A DNA stretch of 64,000 nt from Enhygromyxa salina (GCF_000737335.2 NZ_JMCC02000003.1:84741-148740), one strand, 5' to 3'; counted from the first letter of the stretch, positions 10,504 to 20,150 are shown. Made by a program: numbers and translations. Notes: a model not told the origin generated them from the sequence alone.

Positions 10504-11802
10504 ATGAGTCGGGCCGTGCACGCCTCGACGTTGGTGCTCGCCCTGCTCCTGACCCCGCCCGCTGCCGCGCCCGCCGCCGACGAGCACCACCACGGCGTCG
10601 ACGAGGTGACGGGGCCCGCGCTGACCTTCGACGAGAGCGTGGGCGCGACGGCTGACACGCCGCGGGTGCGTGGGCTCGACGAGGCCGCCCAGCACAAGCG
10701 CGAGCTCGATCAGTCGATCCCCCGGGTGACGACCGGGCCGCAGCTGCAGGTCATGCCGGGTGCCCGCGTGCACCCGAGCGAGGTCACCGGGTTCGAGATC
10801 CAGATCACCGCGACCCAAGCCTGGAGCCTGGACGGGTATGGCCGCAAGCGGATCGAGGCGGCCAAGAGCGAGACCGAAGTGCTCGAGGTCGAGGCCCGGG
10901 CGCAGGCGCTCGAGCAGCGGCTCGCGGCCGCGCACGCGTGGATCCAGCTGCACGCGGCCCAGCTCGAGCTCGAGCTGGCCATGTCCGAGCTCGCGTCGAT
11001 GCAGGAGCTGGTCGCAACCATGGTCCGCGCCCGCGAGGCCAACGTGGTCACGCGCGCCGACGTTGCCCACAGCCAGGTGCTCGAGGCGCAGACCGAGGCG
11101 CGCGTCAACGATCTGCAGGGCGTCGTCCACGATCTGGGCTTGGTGCTCGCCCGCGAGACCGGCAGCGACGCGAGCCGACCGCTCGAGACCCGCGGCGACT
11201 ATCCCAACATCGCGCTGCCCAGCGAGGACGAGCTGCGCCGACGCTTCGCCGAGCTCGACTCGCTGCCGGCCGTTGCCAAGCAGCGGCTGCTCGCCCGCAG
11301 TGAGCGAGCGCGGGCCGCCGAGGCCAAGGCCGCGAACGCGACGACATTGAACGCGGGGTTCTCCGTCCAGCGCGAGGCCACCTCCGACGTCGTCTTGTTC
11401 GGCGTGCTCGGGGCCAACGTCAGCGTTGGCGCGGGGGCGCGGGCGAATGGCCAGGCAACGGCGGCGGCGCGGCGGGCCGAGGCAGAGGGCGAAGCCATCG
11501 CGCTGGAGCTGCAGGCCACGCTGACCACGGCGATGCATGAGCTTCACCACACCCAAGGCCAGCTCGAGATCCTGGGTGAGCACTCGCTGCCCGCCCACGC
11601 GGCGCTGGTCGCCAGCCACGAGCAAGCGCTGGCGATGGGCGAAGGCACACAGGCCGAGCTGTTGCGCGCCCGCGCGGAGCACAGCGCGATCAGCCGCGAG
11701 TACGTGGCCGCGCAGGCCGAGTGGGTGTGGGCGCGCGTGGAGGTGTGGCTGTACTACGAGGCGTTCGTCGCCGAGCAGGGCAGCGATGGGGGGTCGCGAT
11801 GA
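10504..11802 (+). CDS. Outer-membrane factor of heavy-metal efflux (TolC/CzcC type)
   Basis: A 432-residue protein with a signal peptide (about 1-25) and a His-rich mature start (DEHHHG). The body is mostly long coiled-coil helices in two homologous halves (for example LEVEARAQALEQRLAAAHAWIQL and SISREYVAA-type segments near the end), as in TolC-family trimeric channels, and it is close to the usual 420-460 residues for CzcC/CusC proteins. It forms the outer-membrane duct through which the RND pump encoded downstream expels metal. It overlaps the adaptor start by 4 bp, so translation is coupled. Confidence 0.82.
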   Translation: MSRAVHASTLVLALLLTPPAAAPAADEHHHGVDEVTGPALTFDESVGATADTPRVRGLDEAAQHKRELDQSIPRVTTGPQLQVMPGARVHPSEVTGFEIQITATQAWSLDGYGRKRIEAAKSETEVLEVEARAQALEQRLAAAHAWIQLHAAQLELELAMSELASMQELVATMVRAREANVVTRADVAHSQVLEAQTEARVNDLQGVVHDLGLVLARETGSDASRPLETRGDYPNIALPSEDELRRRFAELDSLPAVAKQRLLARSERARAAEAKAANATTLNAGFSVQREATSDVVLFGVLGANVSVGAGARANGQATAAARRAEAEGEAIALELQATLTTAMHELHHTQGQLEILGEHSLPAHAALVASHEQALAMGEGTQAELLRARAEHSAISREYVAAQAEWVWARVEVWLYYEAFVAEQGSDGGSR

Positions 11803-12944
11803 CGCGCTCGGTTCGTGTCGCGGCGGTGGTGCTCGCGTGTGCGTGGTTGGTCGCTTGCAACGCGCCGGCCGAATCGCATGAAAAGCACGACGAGCACGGC
11901 GAACTTGGTGAGCACGGTGAGCACGCCCAGGCCACCACGTGGGTCCGCGTCGAGCAGGCCAGCGACGCCAGCTTGCTCGAGCTCCCCGCGCGGATCGTCG
12001 CCTCACCCGAGAGCCACGCCCACCTCGACGCCCCGCTGCAAGGCACCGTCGTCGCCGCCTCGGTCCGCACGGGTGATCGGGTCGAAGCCGGCGACCCGAT
12101 CGTCGAGCTACGGATCCCCGCCGTGCTCGAGGCCGCGGCCGTGCTCGCGGGCACCAGCAAACAGATCGGCTCACACAAGGCCCGACGCGAGCGCCTCGAG
12201 GAGCTGCGCGCGGCCGGACTCGTCGGCGCCACCGAGGTGTTCGACGTGGACTCGGGGCTAGGGCGGCTCTCGGCCGAGCGACGACTCGCGCTCGCAACCT
12301 TGGCCGCGGTCGGCGTCGACGCGAGCGAGCGCGGCGCGGTGCTCTTGCGTGGCACGGTGATCCTCGCCGCTCCGGTCGCAGGTGTGGTGGCGCAGCTCGA
12401 CGCGATCCCCGGCGAGGTGGTCGAGCCGGGCGAGAAGCTCGCGCGGATCCTGGGCCGCGGACCCGCGCGGATTGAGGTCGCGTTCGGTGCAGGACACCCC
12501 GACACCAGCCCGGAGTTCGCCGGCGCGACGCTCGAGTTCGAGGGCCTCGACGGCAGCCGGATCTTGCTGGCGCCCACGCCCGTCGCGACCGCGGTCGAGC
12601 CCGGGCTTGGCCGCGTGTTGGCTTGGTATGAGACCGCCACGGCGATCGATCTGCCGGACGGCGTGCGCGGCCGGGTGCAAGTCCGCAGCGGCGACGCCTC
12701 GCTGCTCGAGGTCCCACGCGCCGCCCTGCGCCTGCACGAAGGCCGCGCGTGGGTCGGGCGGCGGCCGCAAGGCGACGGCCCCCCAGACATGATCGAGGTG
12801 AAGGTGCTGCGCAGCGTCGGCAGCTCGGCGTTGATCCACAGCGAGGCGCTGGCCGTCGGTGATGAGATCGCCGCAGACGCGAACACCGTCTTGATGATCG
12901 GTCGTGATCCCGACTCGCTCGGCGGCGGAGGGCACTCGCATTGA
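11799..12944 (+). CDS. Efflux periplasmic adaptor (HlyD/CzcB family), His-rich lipoprotein
   Basis: A 381-residue protein; the ATG at 11799 overlaps the previous stop and begins a lipoprotein signal (LACAWLVAC, Cys20). Directly after the lipid anchor is a His/Glu-rich segment (HEKHDEHGELGEHGEH) that probably binds metal. The lipoyl-like barrel halves flank a helical hairpin: LDAPLQGTVVAASVRTGDRVEAGD, then the hairpin, then VILAAPVAGVVAQLDAIPGEVVEPG. It bridges the RND pump and the outer-membrane factor. The His-rich start suggests direct metal capture in the periplasm. Confidence 0.88.
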   Translation: MTRSVRVAAVVLACAWLVACNAPAESHEKHDEHGELGEHGEHAQATTWVRVEQASDASLLELPARIVASPESHAHLDAPLQGTVVAASVRTGDRVEAGDPIVELRIPAVLEAAAVLAGTSKQIGSHKARRERLEELRAAGLVGATEVFDVDSGLGRLSAERRLALATLAAVGVDASERGAVLLRGTVILAAPVAGVVAQLDAIPGEVVEPGEKLARILGRGPARIEVAFGAGHPDTSPEFAGATLEFEGLDGSRILLAPTPVATAVEPGLGRVLAWYETATAIDLPDGVRGRVQVRSGDASLLEVPRAALRLHEGRAWVGRRPQGDGPPDMIEVKVLRSVGSSALIHSEALAVGDEIAADANTVLMIGRDPDSLGGGGHSH

Positions 12945-15900
12945 GTGATCCACACGCCCAACCCACGCACGGCGTGCTCGCGGCGATCGTCGCCTGGTCG
13001 GTTCGGCGGCGGGCGCTGGTGCTCGCGCTGGTGTTCGCGTTCGCGGTGGTCGGCCTGATCTCGGCGCGCGAGCTCGAGCTCGACGCGCTCCCGGACGTGA
13101 CCGGCAACCAAGTCGTGATCCTGACCGGCGCCCCAGGCCTGACCCCCAGCGAGATCGAGCGAACGGTCACGCGCCCGGTCGAGGTCGCGGTTGGCGGGCT
13201 CCCCGGGCTGATCGAGCAGCGCTCGCTGTCTCGCTACGGCATCTCGTCGGTGACCGCCGTGTTCGAGGACGGCGTCGATCCCTGGCTGGCCCGCCAGCAG
13301 GTCGCCGAGCGGATCGCGGCCGTCGAAGATCTACCGCTCGGCGTCGCGCAGCCCGAGCTTGGCCCCTACTCGGGCGGCCTCGGCGAGGTCGTGCAGCTGT
13401 CGATCCACTCGAGCGAGCGCACGCCCGCCGAGCTCTACGAGCTGATCGTCCTTCAGCTCGCCCCACCCTTGCGCGCGACCCCAGGCGTGGTCGAGGTCAA
13501 CATCTGGGGCGGCGCGCGTCGAACCTTGGACGTCGTCGCCGATCCCGTCGCGCTCGCGCAGGCCGGCGTGAGCCTCGAACAACTCGCGTCGACCCTCCGC
13601 GAGAGCACCGGCGCGGTGGCTGGCTCCACGCTCCCGGCGGGGCCCGGTCAGGCGCTGCTGCGCGGCGTGTTCTGGCCCACGCGGGCGTCCGAGCTGGGCG
13701 CCGTAGCGATCGAGTCGCAGCGCCACGGCGAGCTCGAGACCCGCGAGCAAAGCGGCGAAGACCACGGTCAGACCCTGCGCATCGCCGAGCTCGCCAAGGT
13801 CGTGGAAAGTGCGCGACCGCGAATTGGAGCCGCCACCGCCGACGGCCGCGGCGAGACCGTCTACGTGATGATCCAGATGCAGCGCGAGGCCAACGCCTTG
13901 CAGCTGACCACCCGGCTGCACGAGCTCATGCCCTCGCTCGAAGCTGGGCTGCCCGCGGACGTGACGATCGACATGGTCTACGACCGCAGCGTGTTGGTCG
14001 AGGCGACGCTGCGGACCGTGGCCACCAACTTGCTCGAGGGGGCTGCCCTTGTGGTCATCGTGCTGCTCTTGATGCTTGGCAGCGTCCGCGCCGGGCTGCT
14101 GGTCGCGGCCGTGATCCCGCTGTCGATGCTGGGCGCGGTCGTTGGCATGGTGTCCTTCGACGTCCCCGGCAACCTGATGAGCCTTGGGGCGATCGACTTT
14201 GGTCTGTTGGTCGACGGCGCGGTCGTGATGGTCGAGCGGGTGTTCCACGAGCAGCGCGTGCTCGCGCAGGGCAACAACGCCGCGAGCGCCAGGGATCGCC
14301 GCGCGCAGGTGGTTGGGTCGATGCAGGCGATCGCCCGACCGATGACGCTGTCCGTGCTGATCATCGTGCTGGTGTATGTGCCGATCCTGACCCTGCAGGG
14401 CGTGGACGGGGCGATGTTCCGACCGATGGCGATGACGGTCGTGTTCGCGCTGCTGACGTCGCTGGTGCTGGCGCTGACCTTCACGCCAGCGGCCGCGAGC
14501 TACCTGGGGCCGTCGAGCTTGCCCAAGCGAGATCCAGCGCTGGTCCGGTTCGCAACCTGGGTCTACCAGCCGGTGCTCGACGCCGCGATCGCGCGGCCGG
14601 CGATCATCGCGGTGATCAGCGTCGCGCTGCTGGGCTCCGGCGTGTTCGCGTTCATGCGCAGCGGGACCAGCTTCATCCCACAGCTCGACGAGGGCGACCT
14701 GGTCATCCAGACCACGAGGGCGCCCGACATCTCGCTCGAGACCGCGATCGCCGAGGCCGCCCGGGTCGAGGCCGCGGCGATGACCGTCCCCGAGGTCGTG
14801 GCCGTGACCAGCCGGATCGGCAGCCCCGAGGTTGCGACCGACATCATGGGTCTCGAGCAGGCCGACGTGTTCGTCGAGCTGGTCCCGCGCGATCAGTGGC
14901 GCCCCGGCCTGACCCGCGAGCAGCTGATCGCCGAGCTCGACCAAGCGCTGGATCAACAGGCACCGGGCGCCAACCCCAGCTACACCCAGCCGATCCAGAT
15001 GCGCTTCAACGAGCTGCTAGGTGGCTCGGTCACCGACGTGGCGCTGAGCGTCTACGGCGAAGATCAGGCCCTGCTGCGGACCACCGCCGAGCAGATCGAG
15101 TCGCTGCTGGCCACGATCCCCGGCGCGGAAGATGTTCGGATCTTGGCGCCGCCCGACGTGTCGCTGATCGAGGTTCGTCCAAATTTGCTCGAGACCTCGC
15201 GGCTCGACATGCGCCCCGCCCAGGTCCTCGACATCATCGCGGCGCTGCGGATGGGGATCGAGGTTGGCGAGACCTGGGACGGCCCAGTGCGGGTGCCGAT
15301 CCGCCTGCGCCTCGACCACGAGGGCGACGCGTTCAGCCTGGGTGACATCGCAATTGCGACCCCCTCCGGCGAGGTCGTGCCGCTCTCGCGCGTGGCGGAG
15401 ATCCAGCACCTCGAGACGCCTGCGATGGTCAACCGTCAGGCGGGTCAGCGGCGGATCATCGTGGGGTTCAACGTCCGCGGCGCGGAGCTGGGCGACGTCG
15501 TTGTGGCCGCGCAGGCCAAGGTCGACGCCGAGCTGGGCCGCATCGAGGGGATGCGCCTGGTCTGGGGCGGACAGTACGAGCAGCTGGAGGCGGCGCGGGA
15601 CCGGCTGTTGGTGGTCGTGCCGATCGTGCTCGTGTTGATGTTTGCCCTGCTGATCATGGTGTTCCGCCGATTTGGGCCAGCCGCGATCATCTTCCTCAAC
15701 GTGCCCTTCGCCTGCGTGGGCGGGGCGCTGGCGCTGTGGGCCCGAACCATGCCGATCTCGATCTCCGCGGCGATCGGGTTCATCGCGCTGTCGGGCATCG
15801 CGGTGCTCAACGGCGTGGTCTTGATGTCGAGCGTGGTCGCGCGCGAGGCCGCGGGCGACAGCTCCCGGGTCGCCGCCCGCGAGTCCGCCCGCGAGCGCAT

Positions 15901-16168
15901 GCGACCGGTGCTGATGACCGCCCTGGTCGCGGCGCTCGGCTTCGTGCCGATGGCGCTCGCAACCGGTGTCGGCGCCGAGGTCCAGCGTCCGCTCGCGACT
16001 GTGGTGGTTGGCGGGCTGGTGACCTCCACCTTCTTGACGCTGGTGCTGCTGCCTGCCCTCTACCCATGGCTCGCGCGGCCACGGCTCGCGCGGCCACGGC
16101 TCGCGCGGCGGGGCGACAAGGGCGACAATGTCCCGGTGAGCGCTCAGGCGCCCGGGGATCCAAGCTGA
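12941..16168 (+). CDS. Heavy-metal RND efflux pump (CzcA/CusA family)
   Basis: A 1075-residue inner-membrane pump, a normal length for HME-RND proteins; it starts at TTG 12941, overlapping the adaptor stop. TM1 is at about 18-40, two large periplasmic loops follow, and twelve TM segments are apparent. The TM4 region reads DFGLLVDGAVVMVER (about 419-433), the acidic signature of CzcA/CnrA/NccA-type proteins, so divalent cations (Co, Zn, Cd, Ni) are likelier substrates than Cu(I)/Ag(I). The C-terminus carries a 15-bp tandem repeat adding LARPRLARPRLARR. It is encoded with its adaptor, channel and two-component system. Confidence 0.93.
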   Translation: MSDPHAQPTHGVLAAIVAWSVRRRALVLALVFAFAVVGLISARELELDALPDVTGNQVVILTGAPGLTPSEIERTVTRPVEVAVGGLPGLIEQRSLSRYGISSVTAVFEDGVDPWLARQQVAERIAAVEDLPLGVAQPELGPYSGGLGEVVQLSIHSSERTPAELYELIVLQLAPPLRATPGVVEVNIWGGARRTLDVVADPVALAQAGVSLEQLASTLRESTGAVAGSTLPAGPGQALLRGVFWPTRASELGAVAIESQRHGELETREQSGEDHGQTLRIAELAKVVESARPRIGAATADGRGETVYVMIQMQREANALQLTTRLHELMPSLEAGLPADVTIDMVYDRSVLVEATLRTVATNLLEGAALVVIVLLLMLGSVRAGLLVAAVIPLSMLGAVVGMVSFDVPGNLMSLGAIDFGLLVDGAVVMVERVFHEQRVLAQGNNAASARDRRAQVVGSMQAIARPMTLSVLIIVLVYVPILTLQGVDGAMFRPMAMTVVFALLTSLVLALTFTPAAASYLGPSSLPKRDPALVRFATWVYQPVLDAAIARPAIIAVISVALLGSGVFAFMRSGTSFIPQLDEGDLVIQTTRAPDISLETAIAEAARVEAAAMTVPEVVAVTSRIGSPEVATDIMGLEQADVFVELVPRDQWRPGLTREQLIAELDQALDQQAPGANPSYTQPIQMRFNELLGGSVTDVALSVYGEDQALLRTTAEQIESLLATIPGAEDVRILAPPDVSLIEVRPNLLETSRLDMRPAQVLDIIAALRMGIEVGETWDGPVRVPIRLRLDHEGDAFSLGDIAIATPSGEVVPLSRVAEIQHLETPAMVNRQAGQRRIIVGFNVRGAELGDVVVAAQAKVDAELGRIEGMRLVWGGQYEQLEAARDRLLVVVPIVLVLMFALLIMVFRRFGPAAIIFLNVPFACVGGALALWARTMPISISAAIGFIALSGIAVLNGVVLMSSVVAREAAGDSSRVAARESARERMRPVLMTALVAALGFVPMALATGVGAEVQRPLATVVVGGLVTSTFLTLVLLPALYPWLARPRLARPRLARRGDKGDNVPVSAQAPGDPS
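16068..16110. repeat. 15-bp tandem repeat in pump C-terminus
   Basis: Two perfect copies of GGCTCGCGCGGCCAC and most of a third, in frame at the end of the RND gene, encode repeated LARPR. It probably arose by slippage and only lengthens a basic cytoplasmic tail. Confidence 0.9.
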
Positions 16169-16845
16169 TGCAGCTGCTGCTCGTCGAAGACGAAGACCAC
16201 CTGGCCAAGGTCCTGACCCAGGGCCTGCGCGAAGAGGGCCACCAGGTTGATCTGTGCACGGCCGGCGAGCAGGCGTTCACCCAGGCCCGGGACATCGACT
16301 ACGACGCGATCATCCTCGACTGGATGCTGCCGGATCTCGACGGCGTCAGCGTGCTCCGGCGCTGGCGCGACGCCGGGCTGCGCACGCCCGTTCTAATGTT
16401 GACCGCGCGCGGCAGCGTCGGCGAGCGGGTCACCGGGCTCAAGGCCGGGGCCGACGACTACTTGGTCAAGCCGTTCGCGTTCGCTGAATTGCTGGCCCGG
16501 CTCGAGGCCCTGCATCGCCGTGGATCCGGCCAGCTCGAGCTGTTCCGCGCCGGACCGGCCAGCGTCGATGGACGTCGGCGCGTGCTGGTTGGGCCCGAGG
16601 GCGAGCTGGGCCTGACCCCGCGCGAGTACGCGCTGGCGTGCGAGCTGTTCAGTCACGTCGGCGAGGTGCTCGCGCGCCGGCACTTGCTCAGCGCGGTGTG
16701 GGGCTCGAATTTCGACGGCGACCCCAACGTGCTCGACGTCTACGTTGGCTACCTGCGCGGCAAGCTGGGCCGGGTGGCCGGCGACGCCGTCAAGATCAAG
16801 GCCGTGCGCGGGGTCGGCTTTCGCCTGCTGGCCGGGCCGGACTGA
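16168..16845 (+). CDS. OmpR/PhoB-family response regulator of metal efflux
   Basis: A 225-residue protein starting at ATG 16168, which overlaps the pump stop. The receiver domain has the acidic pocket (VEDED), phosphoacceptor Asp51 in DAIILDWMLPDLDG, and the conserved Lys101 (LVKPF). The C-terminal winged helix (about 125-222) shows LTPREYALACEL and VDVYVGYLRGKL-like DNA-binding elements. It most likely activates the efflux operon when its partner kinase senses metal, in the manner of CusR/CopR/CzcR. Being inside the operon, it would also amplify its own expression. Confidence 0.95.
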   Translation: MQLLLVEDEDHLAKVLTQGLREEGHQVDLCTAGEQAFTQARDIDYDAIILDWMLPDLDGVSVLRRWRDAGLRTPVLMLTARGSVGERVTGLKAGADDYLVKPFAFAELLARLEALHRRGSGQLELFRAGPASVDGRRRVLVGPEGELGLTPREYALACELFSHVGEVLARRHLLSAVWGSNFDGDPNVLDVYVGYLRGKLGRVAGDAVKIKAVRGVGFRLLAGPD

Positions 16846-16851
16846 CCTGCG

Positions 16852-18213
16852 ATGCAGCTTCGCTCTCGCCTGCTGTTGTTTGGTGCCGTGGTCCCGCTGG
16901 TGCTGCTCGCGGCCGCGATCGTGATCTCGGGGTTGGTGTTCAATCGGGTGTTGCTGGCCGAGCACGACCGGGCCCTGCTCGCCCAGGCCGGGGTCGAATC
17001 GGTGAGCTTGTTCGACCGCGCCACCGCGCCGCACCTGCACATCAGCGAGTCGCCGCTCGACAATCAGATCCGCGAATTTGCCGCGCGTGGGGCCCTGTAC
17101 GGGCCTGATGGGGCGCCGATCGCCAACTACCCTGCCGACGCGCCAAACCCCAAGCGCATGGATCCGGCCGCGCTCAGCACGACGCCCGTGCTCGAGACCG
17201 TGGTCGGTGCGGCCGGGCACGAGCGGCAGCTGTGGGTTCGCGTCGACGACCCCCACGGCCGACCTCACGCGCTGTGGCTGGCGGCCTCGCTCGAGCGACA
17301 CGATCGCGAGATGGCCGAGTACTGGCGGATCGCCGCGCTGGTGTTCGTGCTGGTTGGCGTGGTCTTGCTCGCGATCCAAGTGATCCACGCGCGCCGGCTG
17401 AGCGAGCGGGTTGGCAACCTGACCGGCCACATGCGACGGCTGCGGACCGGCAACCTCGACGCCGCGCCGCCGCCGGATCCTGGGACCGACGAGATCGCCG
17501 AGCTGCGTCGGGCGATCGCCGAGACCACCGAGCGGCTCGCGGCCGCCCGCTCGAGCCAGGACCGGCTGATCGCCGACGCGGCCCACGAGCTGCGGACCCC
17601 GCTCGCGGCCATGCGCGCGGGCATCGAGATCGCGCTGCGACGCGAACGTCCGGCCACGCAGCTGCGTGAGACGCTCGATCACACCTTGATCGAGGTCGCC
17701 CGGCTGACCCAGCTATCGAGCAGCCTGCTGGACCTGGCCGCCCTGCGCTCGAGCCCGGTCGAGCGCAGCCGCGGGGATCTGGTCTCGGTGTTGATCGAGG
17801 CTGTCGACGCTGCGCGGGCGCTGGCCGAGGAGCGCGGCTGCATCGTCCGAGTTCAGCACCCCACCGAGGCGACCGCGGAGTTCTCGGCTTCGGCCGTGCG
17901 CCAGGCGTTGGACAACTTGCTGCACAACGCGATCAAGTTCTCGCCCGCGGCGTCGGAGATCTTCGTCGAGCTGCGGGGCGTGGACGGGCGCTGGGAATTC
18001 GCGGTCGTCGATCGCGGACCCGGTATCCCGATCGAGGCCCGGGAGGCCGTGTTCGAGCCGTTTCACCGGCTTGGCCGGGCCGGGCCGGGGGGCGGGCTTG
18101 GGTTGGCGATCGTCCGCGACGTCGCTACGCGGCATCGCGGGCGGGCGTGGGTCGAGGACCCGGGCGAGGCCGGCGGTGCGCGGATCGTGCTGGCGCTGCC
18201 GCGCGACCCCTGA
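16852..18213 (+). CDS. Sensor histidine kinase of metal efflux
   Basis: A 453-residue membrane kinase, 6 bp after the regulator gene. TM1 is at about 8-32, the periplasmic sensor at 33-158, TM2 at about 159-178, and HAMP at 179-232. HisKA contains the phosphorylated His245 (DAAHELRTPLAAMR), and the ATPase domain has the N box (DNLLHNAIKFS), G1 (DRGPGIP) and G2 (GGGLGLAIV) boxes. The periplasmic loop contains spaced His residues (HLHISE) that could bind metal. It is the cognate partner of the upstream regulator. Confidence 0.95.
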   Translation: MQLRSRLLLFGAVVPLVLLAAAIVISGLVFNRVLLAEHDRALLAQAGVESVSLFDRATAPHLHISESPLDNQIREFAARGALYGPDGAPIANYPADAPNPKRMDPAALSTTPVLETVVGAAGHERQLWVRVDDPHGRPHALWLAASLERHDREMAEYWRIAALVFVLVGVVLLAIQVIHARRLSERVGNLTGHMRRLRTGNLDAAPPPDPGTDEIAELRRAIAETTERLAAARSSQDRLIADAAHELRTPLAAMRAGIEIALRRERPATQLRETLDHTLIEVARLTQLSSSLLDLAALRSSPVERSRGDLVSVLIEAVDAARALAEERGCIVRVQHPTEATAEFSASAVRQALDNLLHNAIKFSPAASEIFVELRGVDGRWEFAVVDRGPGIPIEAREAVFEPFHRLGRAGPGGGLGLAIVRDVATRHRGRAWVEDPGEAGGARIVLALPRDP

Positions 18214-18316
18214 CAACCCGCGCGCGCCCAGAACGGTGATCTGTCGGCGCGGGTGGCCCTGTTGCGTGATCGCAGATAAATGCGATCGAACCACCAGCCC
18301 TGCGGCACTATCTGAC

Positions 18317-19771
18317 ATGCCTTCGTTTCTACCGAAGTCGCGCCGCCGTCCGTGGTCTCCCAGCCAGTGGAACATCGTGCGCGCTGGCTCGGCGCTCGGG
18401 GCCGCGCTCGCGCTCGGGGCCTGCGGGGACGATGCGATCACCCCCGTTGACGATGGCGCCCCCGAGACCAGCGACGGGACCCCAACCGCAGACAGCGTCG
18501 ACTGGAGCGATGACTACGGCGACCACGGCGACTACGACGACTACGGCGATTGGAACGACGACTACAGCGACGACCCCGACCCCGACGGCCCCGATGGTCC
18601 GTGGGACAGCGACTACGGCGACGACGACTACTGGACCCCCGAGTGCTACACGGACGAGGACTGCGGACCCGGTGCGCAGTGCATAGAGAACTACTGCTCG
18701 CCGCTCTCGCAGTGTCAGTACTCGATGGACTGCGAGTTCAACGAGTTCTGTGACGAGCAGGGCCTGTGCGTGGGCGTGGACTTGCCTGCGCAGTGCCAAG
18801 GGCCCGCGTTTCAGTCGATCCCGCTCCCGCCCGAGGCGGCCGAGGGTGTCGTGGCGCTGAGCTTCGTCGACCTCGACGGTGACGACGTGAAGGAGCTCGT
18901 GCTGCTGCGCAGCGACGCGATCGTGGCCGTGCATGTCGAAGCTGTGCATGCAGTGACGACCGCCTACGTGGGGCTGGCCGTCAACGGGATCGCCGCCGCC
19001 GACCTCGACGAGGACGGCCGGCCCGATGTGATCGCAACCTCGAGCACCAAGCAAAACGCCCGGGTGTTCTACAACGACGGCTTTGGGGCCTTGCTCGACA
19101 GCGTCCCCGGTCCGTTGATGCGGCTCGATCTTGGCCACGGCATCGACTGGCCCGGCGGTGGCGTCCACGAGCTGCTGGCGCGCAACCAGGCCCAAGAGGC
19201 CGTGGTGCTGTCAGACGTCGCGCAGCTGATGCCGCAGATCGAAGCGCTGGAGTTTGGCGTCGTCGAGGCCCTTGGCACCGCGGACTTCGACGATGACAGC
19301 CTGGCCGACATCATCGCGCTGCAGGGCTGCGCGCCGCTGATCAGCTACCAAGCGGGGGAGCTGTCCGCGTTCGAGGCACTTGGGCCGCCGGGCACCTGCG
19401 CCCTTGGGCTTGGCGACGTCGACGGGGATCCGCTGCCGGACATTGTCGTGACCCGGGCTGACGTCACGCTGTCGGTCGTCAACATGTACTCGAGCATGGT
19501 GGGCTCGCCGCGGGCGGTTGGGCTCTACGGGAGCTACTCGGCGGTGCAGCCTACAACCTACGGCAACCGGCCGTACGCCGTGCTCGCGCAGAGCGGGGGC
19601 GAGCTCGACTATGTGTGGGCTGACCAGGGCTTCTCGTGGTGCCGCAGCACCTTGCCCGCGCCGCCGATCCTGCGCTTTGCGGCGGGTGACAGCGACGGCG
19701 ATGGTCGAGATGAGATCGCCACGCTCGATCCGTCTGGGGTGGTGCAGCTCTGGAGCTACGGGCAGCCTTAG
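18317..19771 (+). CDS. VCBS/FG-GAP lipoprotein with Asp/Tyr-rich spacer
   Basis: A 484-residue protein; ATG 18317 starts a signal ending in a lipobox (LALGAC). A low-complexity Asp/Tyr/Gly spacer follows (DDYGDHGDYDDYGD and similar), then a Cys-rich EGF-like block (CYTDEDCGPGAQC, CEFNEFCDEQGLC), then beta-propeller repeats with calcium-type loops: DLDGDDVKELVLL, DLDEDGRPDVIA, DFDDDSLADIIAL and DSDGDGRDEIATL. It is a surface-exposed adhesin-like or binding protein of unknown ligand. The whole layout, including the odd W-N-I-(V/I) signal region, is shared with the minus-strand gene at 60800-62185, so the two are paralogues. Confidence 0.85.
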   Translation: MPSFLPKSRRRPWSPSQWNIVRAGSALGAALALGACGDDAITPVDDGAPETSDGTPTADSVDWSDDYGDHGDYDDYGDWNDDYSDDPDPDGPDGPWDSDYGDDDYWTPECYTDEDCGPGAQCIENYCSPLSQCQYSMDCEFNEFCDEQGLCVGVDLPAQCQGPAFQSIPLPPEAAEGVVALSFVDLDGDDVKELVLLRSDAIVAVHVEAVHAVTTAYVGLAVNGIAAADLDEDGRPDVIATSSTKQNARVFYNDGFGALLDSVPGPLMRLDLGHGIDWPGGGVHELLARNQAQEAVVLSDVAQLMPQIEALEFGVVEALGTADFDDDSLADIIALQGCAPLISYQAGELSAFEALGPPGTCALGLGDVDGDPLPDIVVTRADVTLSVVNMYSSMVGSPRAVGLYGSYSAVQPTTYGNRPYAVLAQSGGELDYVWADQGFSWCRSTLPAPPILRFAAGDSDGDGRDEIATLDPSGVVQLWSYGQP

Positions 19772-19781
19772 CAGCCCATGA

Positions 19782-19844
19782 TCAGTCGGGTCAGTCGGAT
19801 CAGTCGGTTCAGTCGGTTCAGTCGGTTCAGTCGGTTCAGTCGGC
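19782..19844. repeat. Seven tandem 9-bp units
   Basis: Seven consecutive copies of TCAGTCGGN (N is G, A, T, T, T, T, C) lie between the VCBS gene and the convergent Rpn gene. The last copy supplies the Rpn stop codon. In another minus-strand frame the array reads as Thr-Glu-Pro/Thr-Asp-Pro repeats. Confidence 0.95.
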
Positions 19845-20150
19845 GAACACGGCCTCGAGTGAGTCGGCGAACAACACACGGGCGGCGAAGCGGTCGAGGG
19901 TGCTCTGATGCTCGAGCAGGAAGTAGAAGTAGATGCTCGTGGCGCTGTTGGTCAGCTGAGCGCGGAACAGTAGATCGCTGTGTTGGTGGGACAGGTTTGG
20001 GTCAATGAACGTGCCCGGCTCGTGCGTGAGCGTGGACAGATCGACGGCAGCGCAGATCGAGGCGGGCAGGAGGCTGCGCAGCAATTCGGCCGCATGCTCG
20101 GGGTGCTCGAACGCGGCCTTGAACAGTGCGTCGTGGGGCGTCGTTGTCAT
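19836..20150 (-). pseudogene. Truncated Rpn/PD-(D/E)XK transposase-like nuclease
   Basis: A 104-residue product starting at ATG 20150. It matches the beginning of Rpn/YhgA-type recombination-promoting nucleases (transposase_31 family): FKAAFEHPEHAAELLRSLLP, then the Asp-containing SDLLFR strand and YFYFLLEHQST, which provides the Glu/His region of the PD-(D/E)XK core. Family members are near 300 residues; this one stops straight after the core at a stop codon made by the 9-bp repeat array. It is therefore probably a decayed or minimal copy. Catalytic residues up to the EHQ motif are intact, so residual activity cannot be excluded. Confidence 0.7.
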
